Source of the DNA: an uncultured Clostridium sp.
GTDB lineage: Bacteria > Bacillota > Clostridia > Lachnospirales > Lachnospiraceae
Assembly (NCBI GenBank): GCA_900555045.1
Contig: USJW01000026.1
Coordinates: forward strand, 1-45,638
Direction of reading: 5' to 3'
DNA length: 45,638 nt
Shown here: piece by piece, positions 8,565-17,426 of the stretch
How the letters are laid out: each line of letters begins with the position of its first letter
Position numbering within the stretch: the first letter of the stretch is position 1
Program-made: the position numbers and the translations under genes
The notes under the pieces: model-generated
What the model was told of the DNA's origin: nothing
The model's input: only the letters and a program-made list of their open reading frames with translations
The model's database searches: none

Positions 8565-9491
8565 ATGGGAATCATACATTACGAGATCAACTGGCCGGGG
8601 AAAAACATCCCCATCGATCTGTGCGCGCACGAGCTGTCGCGGTACGGCTACCACTGGCATGAGGAGGAGTATGAGATCGATATTCTGCTCAGCGGAAAAG
8701 GGGAATTTTGCTGTGAGGGCAGTATGTTTACCTTGGAGGCGGACGACGTGATTCTGATCAACTGCAAGGACGGGCACGGCTCCTTCACGCTGGAGCCCAA
8801 CACATATTCCATCGTGCTCCGGTTTTCCTCCGAGGCATTCAAAAAATATGTGGAGCCGGACAAGCGGTTCAAGTTTCACTGCGTGTCCGGGGAAGCCACC
8901 AGAAATGCCCCCGCTTTTCGCAGACTGCGCGCCTGCGCCGCCCAGATTCTGGAGGCCCAGATCCACAGAAGCCCCCACGCGGACCTGGCCGTGGACGGGG
9001 CCATGGAGCTGCTGATGTACACGCTGTTTCGCAGCTTTCCGCCCACACAGATCCCCCACGTTAAACCCAAGGACGACGAGCGCAGAAAGAGCATCGCAAA
9101 CATCATCAAGTACGTGGACCGGCACTTTTCCCAGAAGATCACCCTGGACGACCTGGCCCGGATCACCCGCTACAACCGCACGTACGTGTCCACGTTCTTC
9201 AAGGAGAATGTGGGGATGAATTTTTATGAGTATCTGACGCGTGTGCGGTTTGTTCACGCGCTCAACGACCTGGATCATAAGGAGAAAAACCTGACCGAGA
9301 TCGCCATCGACAACGGATTCCCGGATCTGAAGACCTTCAACTACCGGTTCCGCGCCCTGTTTCACATGTACCCGTCGGAGTACCGTTTGGTGGCGGAAGG
9401 AGTGGTGCCCCGGAAGTCTAACCAGAGAAGGTACTGCGAGGAGGACAATGAGCTGGTGGTTGGGAAGATGGGGGAGTATATGGGGGAGTGA
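8565..9491 (+). CDS. AraC-family transcriptional regulator with cupin sensor
   Basis: A 308-residue regulator. The N-terminal half has the AraC arm/cupin layout, with HWHEEEYEIDILLSGKG near residue 26. The C-terminal hundred residues hold the two AraC helix-turn-helix units (ITLDDLARITRYNRTYVSTF and the NLTEIAIDNGFPDLKTFNY region), ending MYPSEYR. The ATG at 8565 follows GGAGGG by four bases; a TTG at 8553 is possible but would overlap that site. It is divergent from the permease-esterase-dehydratase operon and most likely activates it in response to the sugar acid or a breakdown product. Confidence 0.93.
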   Translation: MGIIHYEINWPGKNIPIDLCAHELSRYGYHWHEEEYEIDILLSGKGEFCCEGSMFTLEADDVILINCKDGHGSFTLEPNTYSIVLRFSSEAFKKYVEPDKRFKFHCVSGEATRNAPAFRRLRACAAQILEAQIHRSPHADLAVDGAMELLMYTLFRSFPPTQIPHVKPKDDERRKSIANIIKYVDRHFSQKITLDDLARITRYNRTYVSTFFKENVGMNFYEYLTRVRFVHALNDLDHKEKNLTEIAIDNGFPDLKTFNYRFRALFHMYPSEYRLVAEGVVPRKSNQRRYCEEDNELVVGKMGEYMGE

Positions 9492-9530
9492 AGTGGTTTG
9501 CCGTGGCAGTTCACAGCGAGGAGAAGTACA

Positions 9531-9568
9531 AAAATACCGCCAGCCGTTTGATCGGCCGGCGGTATTTT
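9531..9568. terminator. Bidirectional terminator between araC-type and rpiR-type genes
   Basis: AAAATACCGCCAGCCG (9531-9546) pairs with 9553-9568 around the loop TTTGAT, with one A-C mismatch on the plus strand that becomes a wobble on the minus strand. The flanking A and T runs serve both convergent genes. Its core TACCGCCAGCCG recurs at 24340. Confidence 0.85.
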
Positions 9569-10421
9569 AATACTCAAACGCATAAGAATCCATGGTCTGA
9601 CTGTTGTTGATCAGCGCGTCGCTGTTCAGCTTTTTTTGCCGCAGTGCCTTGTCGCTCTTTAACAGCGCGCTGTAGATGATATCCATCACATACAGATACA
9701 TCAGGTTGTCGGAGAGCGCCGTGGTGTTGTTGGCGATCAGCTTGTCCGAGACGATAAATTTGTAGTCCGAGATGTCGCTCAGCTTGGGGGAGTCCACGCT
9801 GGTGATGGTCAGATTTTTTCCTCCCCGGTCGATGGAGGCGCTGGCGGCCTGGTAGATATCCTTCATCATGATGCTGCGCGCGATGAAGATGGACAGGTCG
9901 CCCGGCGCGGTGTTGGTCACCTGCAGGTTGATGCTGAGGGGATCCGTGAAGTCCTTGGCGCGGATTCCGGTCAGCTCCAGCTTGTAGCGGAACTCCTTGG
10001 CCACGAAGGCGGTGCCCGCCAGCGCGTAGAGATTGATGTTCTTTGCGCTTTTTATCATCTCTGCGGCTTTGAACACCGTGGCCTCGTCCAAAAGGGCGGC
10101 CGTGTTGTTCAACATACTCCGGTAATCGGAGGTGATGGAGGCAATAAAATTCCCGCCGGAAGCGGGGGTCTCCTGCACCATGTTGTTGTAGAAATTTTCC
10201 TGGGCCAGTGCAATTTTTAATCCATTAAAGCCCTTGTATCCCAGCTTTTTGCAGAAGCGATTGATGCTGGCCTCCGAAGTGCCGGTTTCGTCCGCGAGAG
10301 CGGTGATCGTCGTGGTGAGAATCTGTTCGGCGTGATTGATAACGTACTGGCTGATGGCGTTCTCGCTCACGGTGAAATTAGGCTGCATGGAGATGATTTT
10401 GGAAACAACTGTCGATACCAT
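9567..10421 (-). CDS. RpiR-family (HTH plus SIS) transcriptional regulator
   Basis: A 284-residue regulator. The N-terminal region (residues 1-75) has the RpiR helix-turn-helix, with ITALADETGTSEASINRFCK and the trailing KGFNGLKIAL helix. From about residue 105 a SIS phosphosugar-binding domain follows (INLYALAGTAFVAKEF, then GDLSIFIARS). Such regulators sense phosphosugars or related metabolites. The start is set by AAGGAGG. It is divergent from the FAD oxidoreductase operon and probably controls it. SIS domains usually bind phosphosugars, which fits imperfectly with an oxoprolinase-type operon. Confidence 0.92.
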   Translation of the reverse strand: MVSTVVSKIISMQPNFTVSENAISQYVINHAEQILTTTITALADETGTSEASINRFCKKLGYKGFNGLKIALAQENFYNNMVQETPASGGNFIASITSDYRSMLNNTAALLDEATVFKAAEMIKSAKNINLYALAGTAFVAKEFRYKLELTGIRAKDFTDPLSINLQVTNTAPGDLSIFIARSIMMKDIYQAASASIDRGGKNLTITSVDSPKLSDISDYKFIVSDKLIANNTTALSDNLMYLYVMDIIYSALLKSDKALRQKKLNSDALINNSQTMDSYAFEY

Positions 10422-10677
10422 AAAATCCTCCTTATTCTATTCTAAAAGTATAGCATATTTCCAAAACATTTGCAAATATTGATTGGAAATGAAAATATAA
10501 ATCAAATATATTGACAGCTAACGAAAATGGTGATAGGATAAAATCATAAAAATAACGGGCTAGCACTGGATAAAATGACAGTTATGCACAAAAAATGGGA
10601 TGAAGCACTGGAAAAAATGATTTGTGATGAAAATTGACTTCAGGGTGCCCGTTATGGAAATAAGGAAAGGAGAAGGT
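10422..10677. promoter_or_regulatory. Divergent rpiR / FAD-oxidoreductase promoter region
   Basis: For the minus-strand rpiR-type gene, TTGCAA (10470-10475) and TATACT (10447-10452) are 17 bases apart, with an extended TG. The -35 is bracketed by a perfect inverted repeat, ATTTCCAA (10457-10464) and TTGGAAAT (10483-10490), a good operator candidate. For the plus strand, TTGACA (10511-10516) is 17 bases from TAGGAT (10534-10539), which has an upstream TGA extension. The plus leader carries two near-identical 16-mers, GCACTGGATAAAATGA (10563) and a copy with one mismatch (10605), exactly 42 bases apart. Confidence 0.65.
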
Positions 10678-12048
10678 ATGAGAGAGTTTGACTATGAGAA
10701 GCGGTATGACGTGATCGTGGCCGGCGGCGGAGTGTCCGGGTGTACGGCGGCGATCGCGGCAGCCCGGCTGGGAGCGGATGTCCTTATAATCGAGCAGGGC
10801 GGCTACCTGGGCGGCGCGCTCACCGAATGCGGAGTCGGCCCCATGATGACGTTCCACGCGGGCGAGAAGCAGGTGATCCGCGGAATCATGGAGGAGATCG
10901 TGGAGCGCCTGAAAACGGCGGGCTATTCCACGGGCCACATTTACGACACCATGCAGTACATCAGCTACCTGACCCCGTTTAACGCGGAGGGCTTAAAGAT
11001 CGTGCTGGACGACATGGCGGCGGAAGCGGGCTTGAGCGTACTGTTCCACACGTTTATCGGAGCCGCGGCGTGCGAGGACGGGAAGATTACCTCCCTGACC
11101 GTGTGCAACAAGGATGGGATGCACAAGGTTTCTGCCAGCGTCTTCGTGGACGGCACCGGGGACGGGGACGTGGCGGCATTCGCGGGAGCGCCCATGACCA
11201 AGGGGAGAGAGTCGGACGGAGCTGCTCAGCCCATGACCATGAACATGAAGTACATGAACGTGGACACGGAGGCCATCAAGGAGCATATCCGGACCCACAT
11301 CAAAGATTTTTCACGCCATCAGGGGAACGAGGGGCTGATGGACACGGTGAGCCGTTTCTCCTTCTGCGGATTCCAGGATGAATTCCGGGAGGCCAGGGAG
11401 CGCGGCGAGCTGGAGATCCAGAGGGAGGATGTGCTCTGCTTTGAGACGGACCGCCCGGGGGAGTACATTATCAACACCACGCGGATCATCGACCACGACG
11501 CGGTGAACGCGGCCAGTCTAAGCGACGCGGAGGTCACAGGCCGGCGCCAGTGCATGCAGTTGGACCGGTTCCTGCGCCGGCACGTTCCGGGCTTTGCCCA
11601 CGCACATCTGGAGTTTACGGGCCCCAACGTGGGCGTCAGGGGTTCCAGACAGCTGGTTGGGGAGTACACGCTGACCGCGGACGACATCTTAAAGAGACGG
11701 AGGTTTGACAGCGTGATCGCCCATTCCGCCTACCCCATCGACATCCACAATCCCAAGGGGGTGGGGACGGACAGCCGGTTCCTGTCAGAAAAAGGGACGT
11801 ACTACAGCATCCCCTACGAGGTTCTGTACAACAAAACGATCCGGAATTTGCTGGTGGGCGGACGGTGCGTGAGCGCATCCTTTGAGGCCCAGGCGGCCAT
11901 CCGGACCACCCCGACGGCGGGGGCGCTGGGACACGCGGCGGGGGTCGCGGCAGCGCTTGCGGCGAAGGCGGACGGGGACGTGACGAAAGTTGATCCGACT
12001 GAGATACAGCGGCGCCTGAGGGAACAGGACGCGTACCTTGATCTCTGA
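10678..12048 (+). CDS. FAD-dependent oxidoreductase
   Basis: A 456-residue cytoplasmic flavoprotein of the FAD-dependent oxidoreductase type. The dinucleotide-binding fold opens the protein, with VAGGGVSGCTAAIAAARLG at residues 14-32 and an acidic strand end, IIEQGG. A second FAD-contact stretch, FVDGTGDGDVAAFAGAP, is near residue 165, and the C-terminal FAD segment contains GGRCVSASFEAQAA and TPTAGALGHAAG. The start at 10678 has AAGGAGAAGGT upstream. It is the first gene of a five-gene operon and presumably oxidises a substrate brought in by the next gene product. The substrate is not deducible. Confidence 0.88.
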   Translation: MREFDYEKRYDVIVAGGGVSGCTAAIAAARLGADVLIIEQGGYLGGALTECGVGPMMTFHAGEKQVIRGIMEEIVERLKTAGYSTGHIYDTMQYISYLTPFNAEGLKIVLDDMAAEAGLSVLFHTFIGAAACEDGKITSLTVCNKDGMHKVSASVFVDGTGDGDVAAFAGAPMTKGRESDGAAQPMTMNMKYMNVDTEAIKEHIRTHIKDFSRHQGNEGLMDTVSRFSFCGFQDEFREARERGELEIQREDVLCFETDRPGEYIINTTRIIDHDAVNAASLSDAEVTGRRQCMQLDRFLRRHVPGFAHAHLEFTGPNVGVRGSRQLVGEYTLTADDILKRRRFDSVIAHSAYPIDIHNPKGVGTDSRFLSEKGTYYSIPYEVLYNKTIRNLLVGGRCVSASFEAQAAIRTTPTAGALGHAAGVAAALAAKADGDVTKVDPTEIQRRLREQDAYLDL

Positions 12049-12140
12049 GGGCAGCCGGGGGACGAAACACAGGATGAGAGAGTAACAAAATAAAGGCCAG
12101 AGCTGCGGTAAGGCAGTTCTCATGAAGGAGGATTTTTTAA

Positions 12141-13412
12141 ATGACGATTCAGGTTATTGGAATATTGGGGTTGTTTGTTTTGATGGTCGTGCTGATGATG
12201 ACGAGAAAGCTTCCGACCATACTGGCGCTGCCGATTATGGCGGTGGGCATCGCACTTATTGCGGGAATTCCGTTCATGGGCGGAGAGTTCAGCATCGCCA
12301 AGGACGTCCTAGAAGCGGGCGCTATGCGCATGAGCACGGCCATCGCAGGACTGTTCTTCGGCGGCTTCTTCGGAAAGGTGCTTAGCCGTGTGGGCATCAC
12401 CAACACAATTATCCGCAAGGCTGCTGAGATGGCGGGCGATAAGCCGCTTCCCATCGGGTATGCGTTTCTGCTGGTAACCTCCATCATTTTCGCGGCTTCC
12501 AACGGTCTCGGAATGATCATTCTGGTTGGAACCATCATCATCCCGATCATGATCAGCGCCGGCATCAGCCCCCTGACCGCGGGAACCATCCTGCTTCTGG
12601 GCAACGGCATCGGCGTTACGTTCTCCGTGGGCACTCTGGGCGTTTACATCGACACTCTGGGACTTCCGCTGGAGACGGTCACCCAGTATTCCTTCCTCTG
12701 TGCAGCTCCGCTGATCGTGGTCTCCATCATTATGGTTTACATAATGACAAAGGCGGGCGGCAAGAAGAGAAAAGCGTGGGCTATGCCGGCCTCCGACATG
12801 GGCTCTGAGAAAAATGTGCGTTCCATCGCTCTGATCTCCCCGTTAATCCCGGTTTGCCTTGTATTTGCGTTCAAGCTTCCGTTAGTTCCCGCGATTCTGA
12901 TCGGTATTGTGGTGACATTAATTCTGGCAACCCCGAAGAATGCGGTTCATGTGGTATCCAGCTCCTTCGTGGAAGGAATTCAGGAGACGGCCGGCGCCTG
13001 CGGTCTGATGATCGGCATCGGTATGGTGTTAAAGGCAGTTATGGCTCCCGAGGTTGCGGCTGTTCTGGAACCGGTCATCAAGGCCATCATTCCGTCCAGC
13101 GCGATCATGTTTGTCCTGGTATTCGGACTGCTGTCCCCGCTTGCCATCTACCGCGGACCGTTAAACGTGTGGGGCCTTGGCTCCGGAATCGTTGCGCTTT
13201 TGGCCTCCTGCGGCATGAACCCTGTGGCGGCCATGGTGGCGCTTAGACTGGATTCCAACGTTCAGGCGGTATGCGATCCCACCAACTCACACAACGTGTG
13301 GATTGCGGATTTCACCAAGACGGACGTGAACGAGTATCTGAAGAAGACCATCATCTGGATCGCGGTTTCTACACTGGCCGGTCTGGTGGTTGCGAGCTTC
13401 GTGGTATTATAA
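12141..13412 (+). CDS. GntP/CitMHS-like integral membrane permease
   Basis: A 423-residue polytopic membrane protein with roughly eleven hydrophobic segments and inner repeats resembling the ion transporter superfamily (gluconate or citrate permeases). Signature-like stretches are GNGIGVTFSVGTLG in the first half and LAIYRGPLNVWG plus DPTNSHNVW in the second, each in a predicted re-entrant region. AAGGAGG precedes the ATG. A short stem (AGAGCTGC, 12099-12106, with GCAGTTCT, 12113-12120) lies just before it. It probably imports the acid handled by the flanking oxidoreductase and oxoprolinase. Confidence 0.8.
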   Translation: MTIQVIGILGLFVLMVVLMMTRKLPTILALPIMAVGIALIAGIPFMGGEFSIAKDVLEAGAMRMSTAIAGLFFGGFFGKVLSRVGITNTIIRKAAEMAGDKPLPIGYAFLLVTSIIFAASNGLGMIILVGTIIIPIMISAGISPLTAGTILLLGNGIGVTFSVGTLGVYIDTLGLPLETVTQYSFLCAAPLIVVSIIMVYIMTKAGGKKRKAWAMPASDMGSEKNVRSIALISPLIPVCLVFAFKLPLVPAILIGIVVTLILATPKNAVHVVSSSFVEGIQETAGACGLMIGIGMVLKAVMAPEVAAVLEPVIKAIIPSSAIMFVLVFGLLSPLAIYRGPLNVWGLGSGIVALLASCGMNPVAAMVALRLDSNVQAVCDPTNSHNVWIADFTKTDVNEYLKKTIIWIAVSTLAGLVVASFVVL

Positions 13413-13429
13413 ACTGCATTATGATTCAC

Positions 13430-13464
13430 AGGAGTCAAAGTCAGGCGGCCCGGCTTTGGCTCCT
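13430..13464 (+). other. Intercistronic mRNA hairpin
   Basis: AGGAGTCAAAG (13430-13440) pairs with CTTTGGCTCCT (13454-13464) with one wobble around a 13-base loop. No T tract follows, so it looks like an mRNA stability or processing stem rather than a full terminator. Confidence 0.45.
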
Positions 13465-13498
13465 GCTGTCAGGATGATTAAGAGGAGAGCTTGTAATT

Positions 13499-15634
13499 AT
13501 GAATAAGAAGGTAAGGATTGGAATTGACGTAGGAGGAACGTTCACGGATGCGGTCGTCATCGACAGCGACACCTATGAGGTGGTGGCGAAGAAGAAGATT
13601 CCGACGACGCACGAGGAGGGCGTGGCGGTCGGCGTGGTGACGCTGATCAGCCAGCTGATGGATGAGCTGGGGATCGCCCCGGAGGACGTGGTGTTTATTG
13701 CCCATGGAACCACCCAGGCCACCAACGCGCTGCTCGAGGGTGATGTGGCCAATGTGGGAATCATCGGCATGGGCACCGGCATGGACGCAAGGGGAGCGAA
13801 AAACGAAACAAACGTCGGGGACATCGAGCTGGCTCCGGGGAAATTCCTTAAAACCAGCCACGCGTTTCTGGACTCCAAGCAGGTGGACGGCAGCCGGATT
13901 CAGGCGGCCATCGACGAGGTGAGAGCCGGAGGAGCGCAGGTGATCGTGGCCTCCGAGGCCTACAGCGTGGACAATCCGGAGAACGAGCTTCTGGTGCAGG
14001 AGACTGCCGAGAGTCAGGGACTTTACTGCACCGGCGGCCATGAGATTTCCCAGCTCTACGGCCTGAAGATGAGAACCCGAACCGCCGTTGTCAACGCCTC
14101 CCTGATCCCGAAAATGATGGAGACTGCCAACATGACGGAGCAGGCGGTCCTAGATACGAAGATTCAGTCCGGCCTTATGATCATGCGCTGCGACGGCGGC
14201 GTCATGAGCATCAATGAAGTGAGAAAGCGCCCGATTCTCACCATGCTCTCCGGTCTGGCTGCGGGTGTGGCCGGGGCCCTGATGTACGAGAAGATTTCGG
14301 ACGGAATTTTCTTTGAGGCGGGCGGAACCAGCGTGGACATCTCCGTCATCAAGAACGGCAAGGTCATGATCAAGTATGCGCAGGTGGGCGGCCATAAGAC
14401 GTACCTGCAGTCCTTGGACGTCAGAACCCTGGGCGTGGCGGGCGGCTCCATGGTGCGTGTGAGCGACGGGAAAATTGTGGACATCGGCCCGCGCTCGGCC
14501 CATATCGCGGGCAAGGAGTACGAGTGCTTCCAGCCGGACGGCGCCCTGGATCACTCCTCCGTGCTGTTTGTCAGCCCCAGAGCGGACGATCCCAAGGAGT
14601 ACGTGCTGGTGAAGAATCCGGCGGGAAAGGAGTACTCCCTCACGCTGGCCGGAGCTGCCAACCTCCTGGGCTATGTGCCGGATGAGGACTACGCAAGGGG
14701 CAACGATCAGACCACGAAGGCGGCCTGGGATGCCCTGGGGGCGTACCTGGGGTGCGACGGAACTGACGCGGCCAGGCAGGTGGTGGATTTGGCCATGGAG
14801 AAGCTGGTGACCGTGGTGGATGAGCTGATCGAGGAGTACGAGCTGGATAAGAACTTTGTCACCCTGGTGGGCGGCGGCGGTTCCGGTGCGGTGATCGTTC
14901 ACTCCCTGGCCGAACGCATGGGCGTGAAATGGAAGATGGCGAAAAATGCCCCCTACATCTCCACCATCGGCGTTGCCCTGGCCATGGTCCGGGAGCAGAT
15001 GGAGCGGACCATCGCCAACCCGACGGACGACGACATCAAGAAGATCCGCCGCGATATCATCGAGAAAATCGTGAAATCCGGCGCCAGGGAAGAGACGGTG
15101 GATGTGACCATCGAGGTGGACGCGCAGAAGAACATTCTCCGCGCCATCGCTACCGGGGCCACAGAGCTGCGGCAGAAGGATTTGGCCGCGGCGGACTTAA
15201 AGCCGGAACAGCTTCGGGCCATCTGTGCGGAGGCCCTGGGCACACCGGAGGCGGAGACCAACTGTGTGGCCTCCTCGGGCAGATGGAACGTCTATGAGTC
15301 AGTGCTCAAAAAGAAATTCCTCGGCGTCTTCAGCCAGAAGATTCGCCGCCTGTGCGTCATCGACCGGGAGGGCGTTGTGCGGCTCAAGAAGGAGAAGGCG
15401 GAGTGTCTGAAGTTCTCCAAGGCCAGAAAGAACACCGAATTTGCGGAATTTCTGGACGCGAACACCACGTTCTCCGACGCCAATGCCACCATCCCCAAGG
15501 TGTTTATTTTCTACCGGGAGAAGATGCTGGATCTGACGGGCATGCAGAGCGCCGAGCAGCTAAATTCCATCCTGGACGTGGAGATTGAGGACATGGATGA
15601 CGGCGAGGAGCTGATTGCGGTGGCCTACAAATAG
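13499..15634 (+). CDS. Hydantoinase/5-oxoprolinase family protein (HyuA-like)
   Basis: A 711-residue cytoplasmic protein. The N-terminus has the actin-like phosphate loop GIDVGGTFTDAVV (about residues 8-20) and AHGTTQATNALLEG near residue 69, typical of the hydantoinase/oxoprolinase A N-terminal domain. The main domain follows with EAGGTSVDISVIKNG near residue 275, and a GGGGSGAVIVHSLAERMG nucleotide-site block near residue 460. These enzymes use ATP to open cyclic amides or carboxylate ketones. No B subunit (HyuB) gene is adjacent, so it may act alone or with a partner elsewhere. AGAGGAG precedes the ATG. Confidence 0.88.
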   Translation: MNKKVRIGIDVGGTFTDAVVIDSDTYEVVAKKKIPTTHEEGVAVGVVTLISQLMDELGIAPEDVVFIAHGTTQATNALLEGDVANVGIIGMGTGMDARGAKNETNVGDIELAPGKFLKTSHAFLDSKQVDGSRIQAAIDEVRAGGAQVIVASEAYSVDNPENELLVQETAESQGLYCTGGHEISQLYGLKMRTRTAVVNASLIPKMMETANMTEQAVLDTKIQSGLMIMRCDGGVMSINEVRKRPILTMLSGLAAGVAGALMYEKISDGIFFEAGGTSVDISVIKNGKVMIKYAQVGGHKTYLQSLDVRTLGVAGGSMVRVSDGKIVDIGPRSAHIAGKEYECFQPDGALDHSSVLFVSPRADDPKEYVLVKNPAGKEYSLTLAGAANLLGYVPDEDYARGNDQTTKAAWDALGAYLGCDGTDAARQVVDLAMEKLVTVVDELIEEYELDKNFVTLVGGGGSGAVIVHSLAERMGVKWKMAKNAPYISTIGVALAMVREQMERTIANPTDDDIKKIRRDIIEKIVKSGAREETVDVTIEVDAQKNILRAIATGATELRQKDLAAADLKPEQLRAICAEALGTPEAETNCVASSGRWNVYESVLKKKFLGVFSQKIRRLCVIDREGVVRLKKEKAECLKFSKARKNTEFAEFLDANTTFSDANATIPKVFIFYREKMLDLTGMQSAEQLNSILDVEIEDMDDGEELIAVAYK

Positions 15635-15666
15635 CCGGAGAGATAAAAATGGAAAGGGGATCCCGA

Positions 15667-16440
15667 ATGATATCAGATGAAGTTCTGGCCATGTTCGAGC
15701 TGAGCAATGACCTGCTGTTCGGAAAGATACCGGAGAGCAGATACCGCTATTACGTGGAAGAGTCCCTGCGCCTCGGCCGGGAGGCCGCCGGCAGGGTGAT
15801 GGCCGCCGGATGGGCGGCGGCAGGGGAATCCGGCGGCGCGAAGGATATCTATGACCTGTACCGGGAGGCGGGAATCAAAATCATTTATCGGGAGAAGAGC
15901 GGGAAAAGTTACGGGGTCTCCTTTCGCGCCCAGAGCGAGTACGGGAAAGACGGGAGCGCGGAGGTTCTGATCTACAGGCAGTCCATCGCCGAGCTGGCGG
16001 AGCACAGCAGGGAGGTGCTCGCGCCGGGGGGTGAGGGGGCCGGGGACGGCCGCGCGTCCGCCGCTCCCGCTGCCGCCGGGATGGACACGGGGATTGACGC
16101 AGAGAAGGCGCTGCAGGTGCATCTGGCCCACGAGTATTTTCACTATCTGGAGGACCACAGCAGTGAAATAAAGGACGAGAGGACGATGGCGTACTACGGG
16201 AACGGGTACGTGTCGGATTACCTGGAGCCGGTGGAGCTCACCCGAATTTTTGGAAAAAAACGGAAAGCAGGAATCCTTCGGTGCAGCGAGATCGCGGCCC
16301 ACGCCTTTGCCAAAGAGCTGACGGGGCTCAAGATTCTGCCCAATTTTTATGACTACACATACCTGATCGCAGCTCGCAGCGTGAGCCGGGAAGATTTTTT
16401 CAGACGTGTCAGAGAATATGAAATGATATTTGTGAAATAG
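15667..16440 (+). CDS. ImmA/IrrE-like putative zinc metallopeptidase
   Basis: A 257-residue soluble protein with a gluzincin-type motif HEYFH (residues 155-159). The later SEIAAHAFAKEL block resembles the E..A..FA segment that gives the third ligand in ImmA/IrrE peptidases. Residues 119-142 are a Gly/Ala/Ser-rich low-complexity insert. The ATG at 15667 is preferred, with AAAGGGG upstream; another ATG at 15649 would add six residues. Relatives usually cleave repressors, but here the gene sits inside a catabolic operon between an oxoprolinase-like enzyme and an esterase. It could act on an operon enzyme or regulator, or be a non-canonical hydrolase. Confidence 0.6.
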   Translation: MISDEVLAMFELSNDLLFGKIPESRYRYYVEESLRLGREAAGRVMAAGWAAAGESGGAKDIYDLYREAGIKIIYREKSGKSYGVSFRAQSEYGKDGSAEVLIYRQSIAELAEHSREVLAPGGEGAGDGRASAAPAAAGMDTGIDAEKALQVHLAHEYFHYLEDHSSEIKDERTMAYYGNGYVSDYLEPVELTRIFGKKRKAGILRCSEIAAHAFAKELTGLKILPNFYDYTYLIAARSVSREDFFRRVREYEMIFVK

Positions 16441-16460
16441 AGATTTGAGGAGTAAGATTT

Positions 16461-17297
16461 ATGAGATACGACGTGGAACATATCATCGAGCACAGCGGAA
16501 AACAGGTCCGCCTCTTTGGGATGCTGCCGGGAAATGCAGAGGAAATCCAGGCAGACAGGAGGCACCCGGCGGTGATTCTGCTGGCGGGCGGCGCGTACTG
16601 GCGAAGAAGTCCGCGGGAGCAGGAGCCGGTGGCGAGAAAGCTTCTGGCCTCGGGGATCAGCCCGTGGATTCTGGAATACAGCGTGGCTCCGGAGGTGTTT
16701 CCGCAGTCTCTCTGCGAGACTCTTTTGGCCGTCGGCTGGCTGAGAAAAATGGCGGGGGAATTCCGGATCGACGAGGGGAATATTTCGGTGTGCGGGTTCT
16801 CCGCTGGCGGCCACCTGGCAGCCAGCACAGGCTGCTTCTGGGACCGGGATTTTATACAGAGGAGAATCGGAAATCCGGGCGATGCCGTGAGGCCGGATCA
16901 GCTGATTTTGTGTTATCCGGTGATCACGTCGGGACAATATGCACACCAGGATTCCATCCGCTGTCTTTTGGGAGAGGACTGTGAGGACGAGGCCCTCAGG
17001 GAGCTGGTGTCCCTGGAAAAGCAGGTGTCGGACACGTTCCCGCCTACCTTTTTGTGGCATACCTTCGCGGATGCGTCGGTTCCGGTGCAGAATGCACTTC
17101 TGATCGCGCTTGAGATCGCAAACCATGGGGTGCGTTTGGAGATGCACGTTTACCCCGACGGGAAGCATGGGCTTTCCACGGGGGATTATGAGTCGTGCGG
17201 GGAATTGAAGGCCGGGGAGAGGTATGATGCGGCTGAATGGGTGGAGAAGGCTGTGAGGTTTGTGTATAGCGGGCAAGAGGAAAATAAAATGAATTAA
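16461..17297 (+). CDS. Alpha/beta hydrolase, acetyl-xylan-esterase-like
   Basis: A 278-residue predicted cytoplasmic esterase. The nucleophile elbow GFSAGG has Ser114, the Asp is in HTFADASVPV, and the His is in KHGLS. The oxyanion loop is LAGGAYW at residues 41-47. It is a clear paralog of the esterase at 28190-29044: both share YSVAPxVFP, YPVITSG, PPTFLWHT and HGLS. Such proteins deacetylate sugars or act on small esters. It ends the FAD-oxidoreductase operon. GAGGAG precedes the ATG. No clear terminator follows. Confidence 0.85.
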   Translation: MRYDVEHIIEHSGKQVRLFGMLPGNAEEIQADRRHPAVILLAGGAYWRRSPREQEPVARKLLASGISPWILEYSVAPEVFPQSLCETLLAVGWLRKMAGEFRIDEGNISVCGFSAGGHLAASTGCFWDRDFIQRRIGNPGDAVRPDQLILCYPVITSGQYAHQDSIRCLLGEDCEDEALRELVSLEKQVSDTFPPTFLWHTFADASVPVQNALLIALEIANHGVRLEMHVYPDGKHGLSTGDYESCGELKAGERYDAAEWVEKAVRFVYSGQEENKMN

Positions 17298-17426
17298 GGA
17301 AAAGGGAGCTTTGAATCTGCGAAGAGGGCGGAGGAGAGGCTTCTTTTTTGCGTGAGGAGAAGGAAATTGGAGTGCAGCGCAACCGCGTGAAGGGGAATAT
17401 GGGGCGGGAGAGCGGGCGGTTGGGAC

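Noticed and set aside
17298..17426. Terminator after the esterase gene before pst
   Set aside because: There is a TTCTTTTTT run, but only a four-base stem before it; not convincing.
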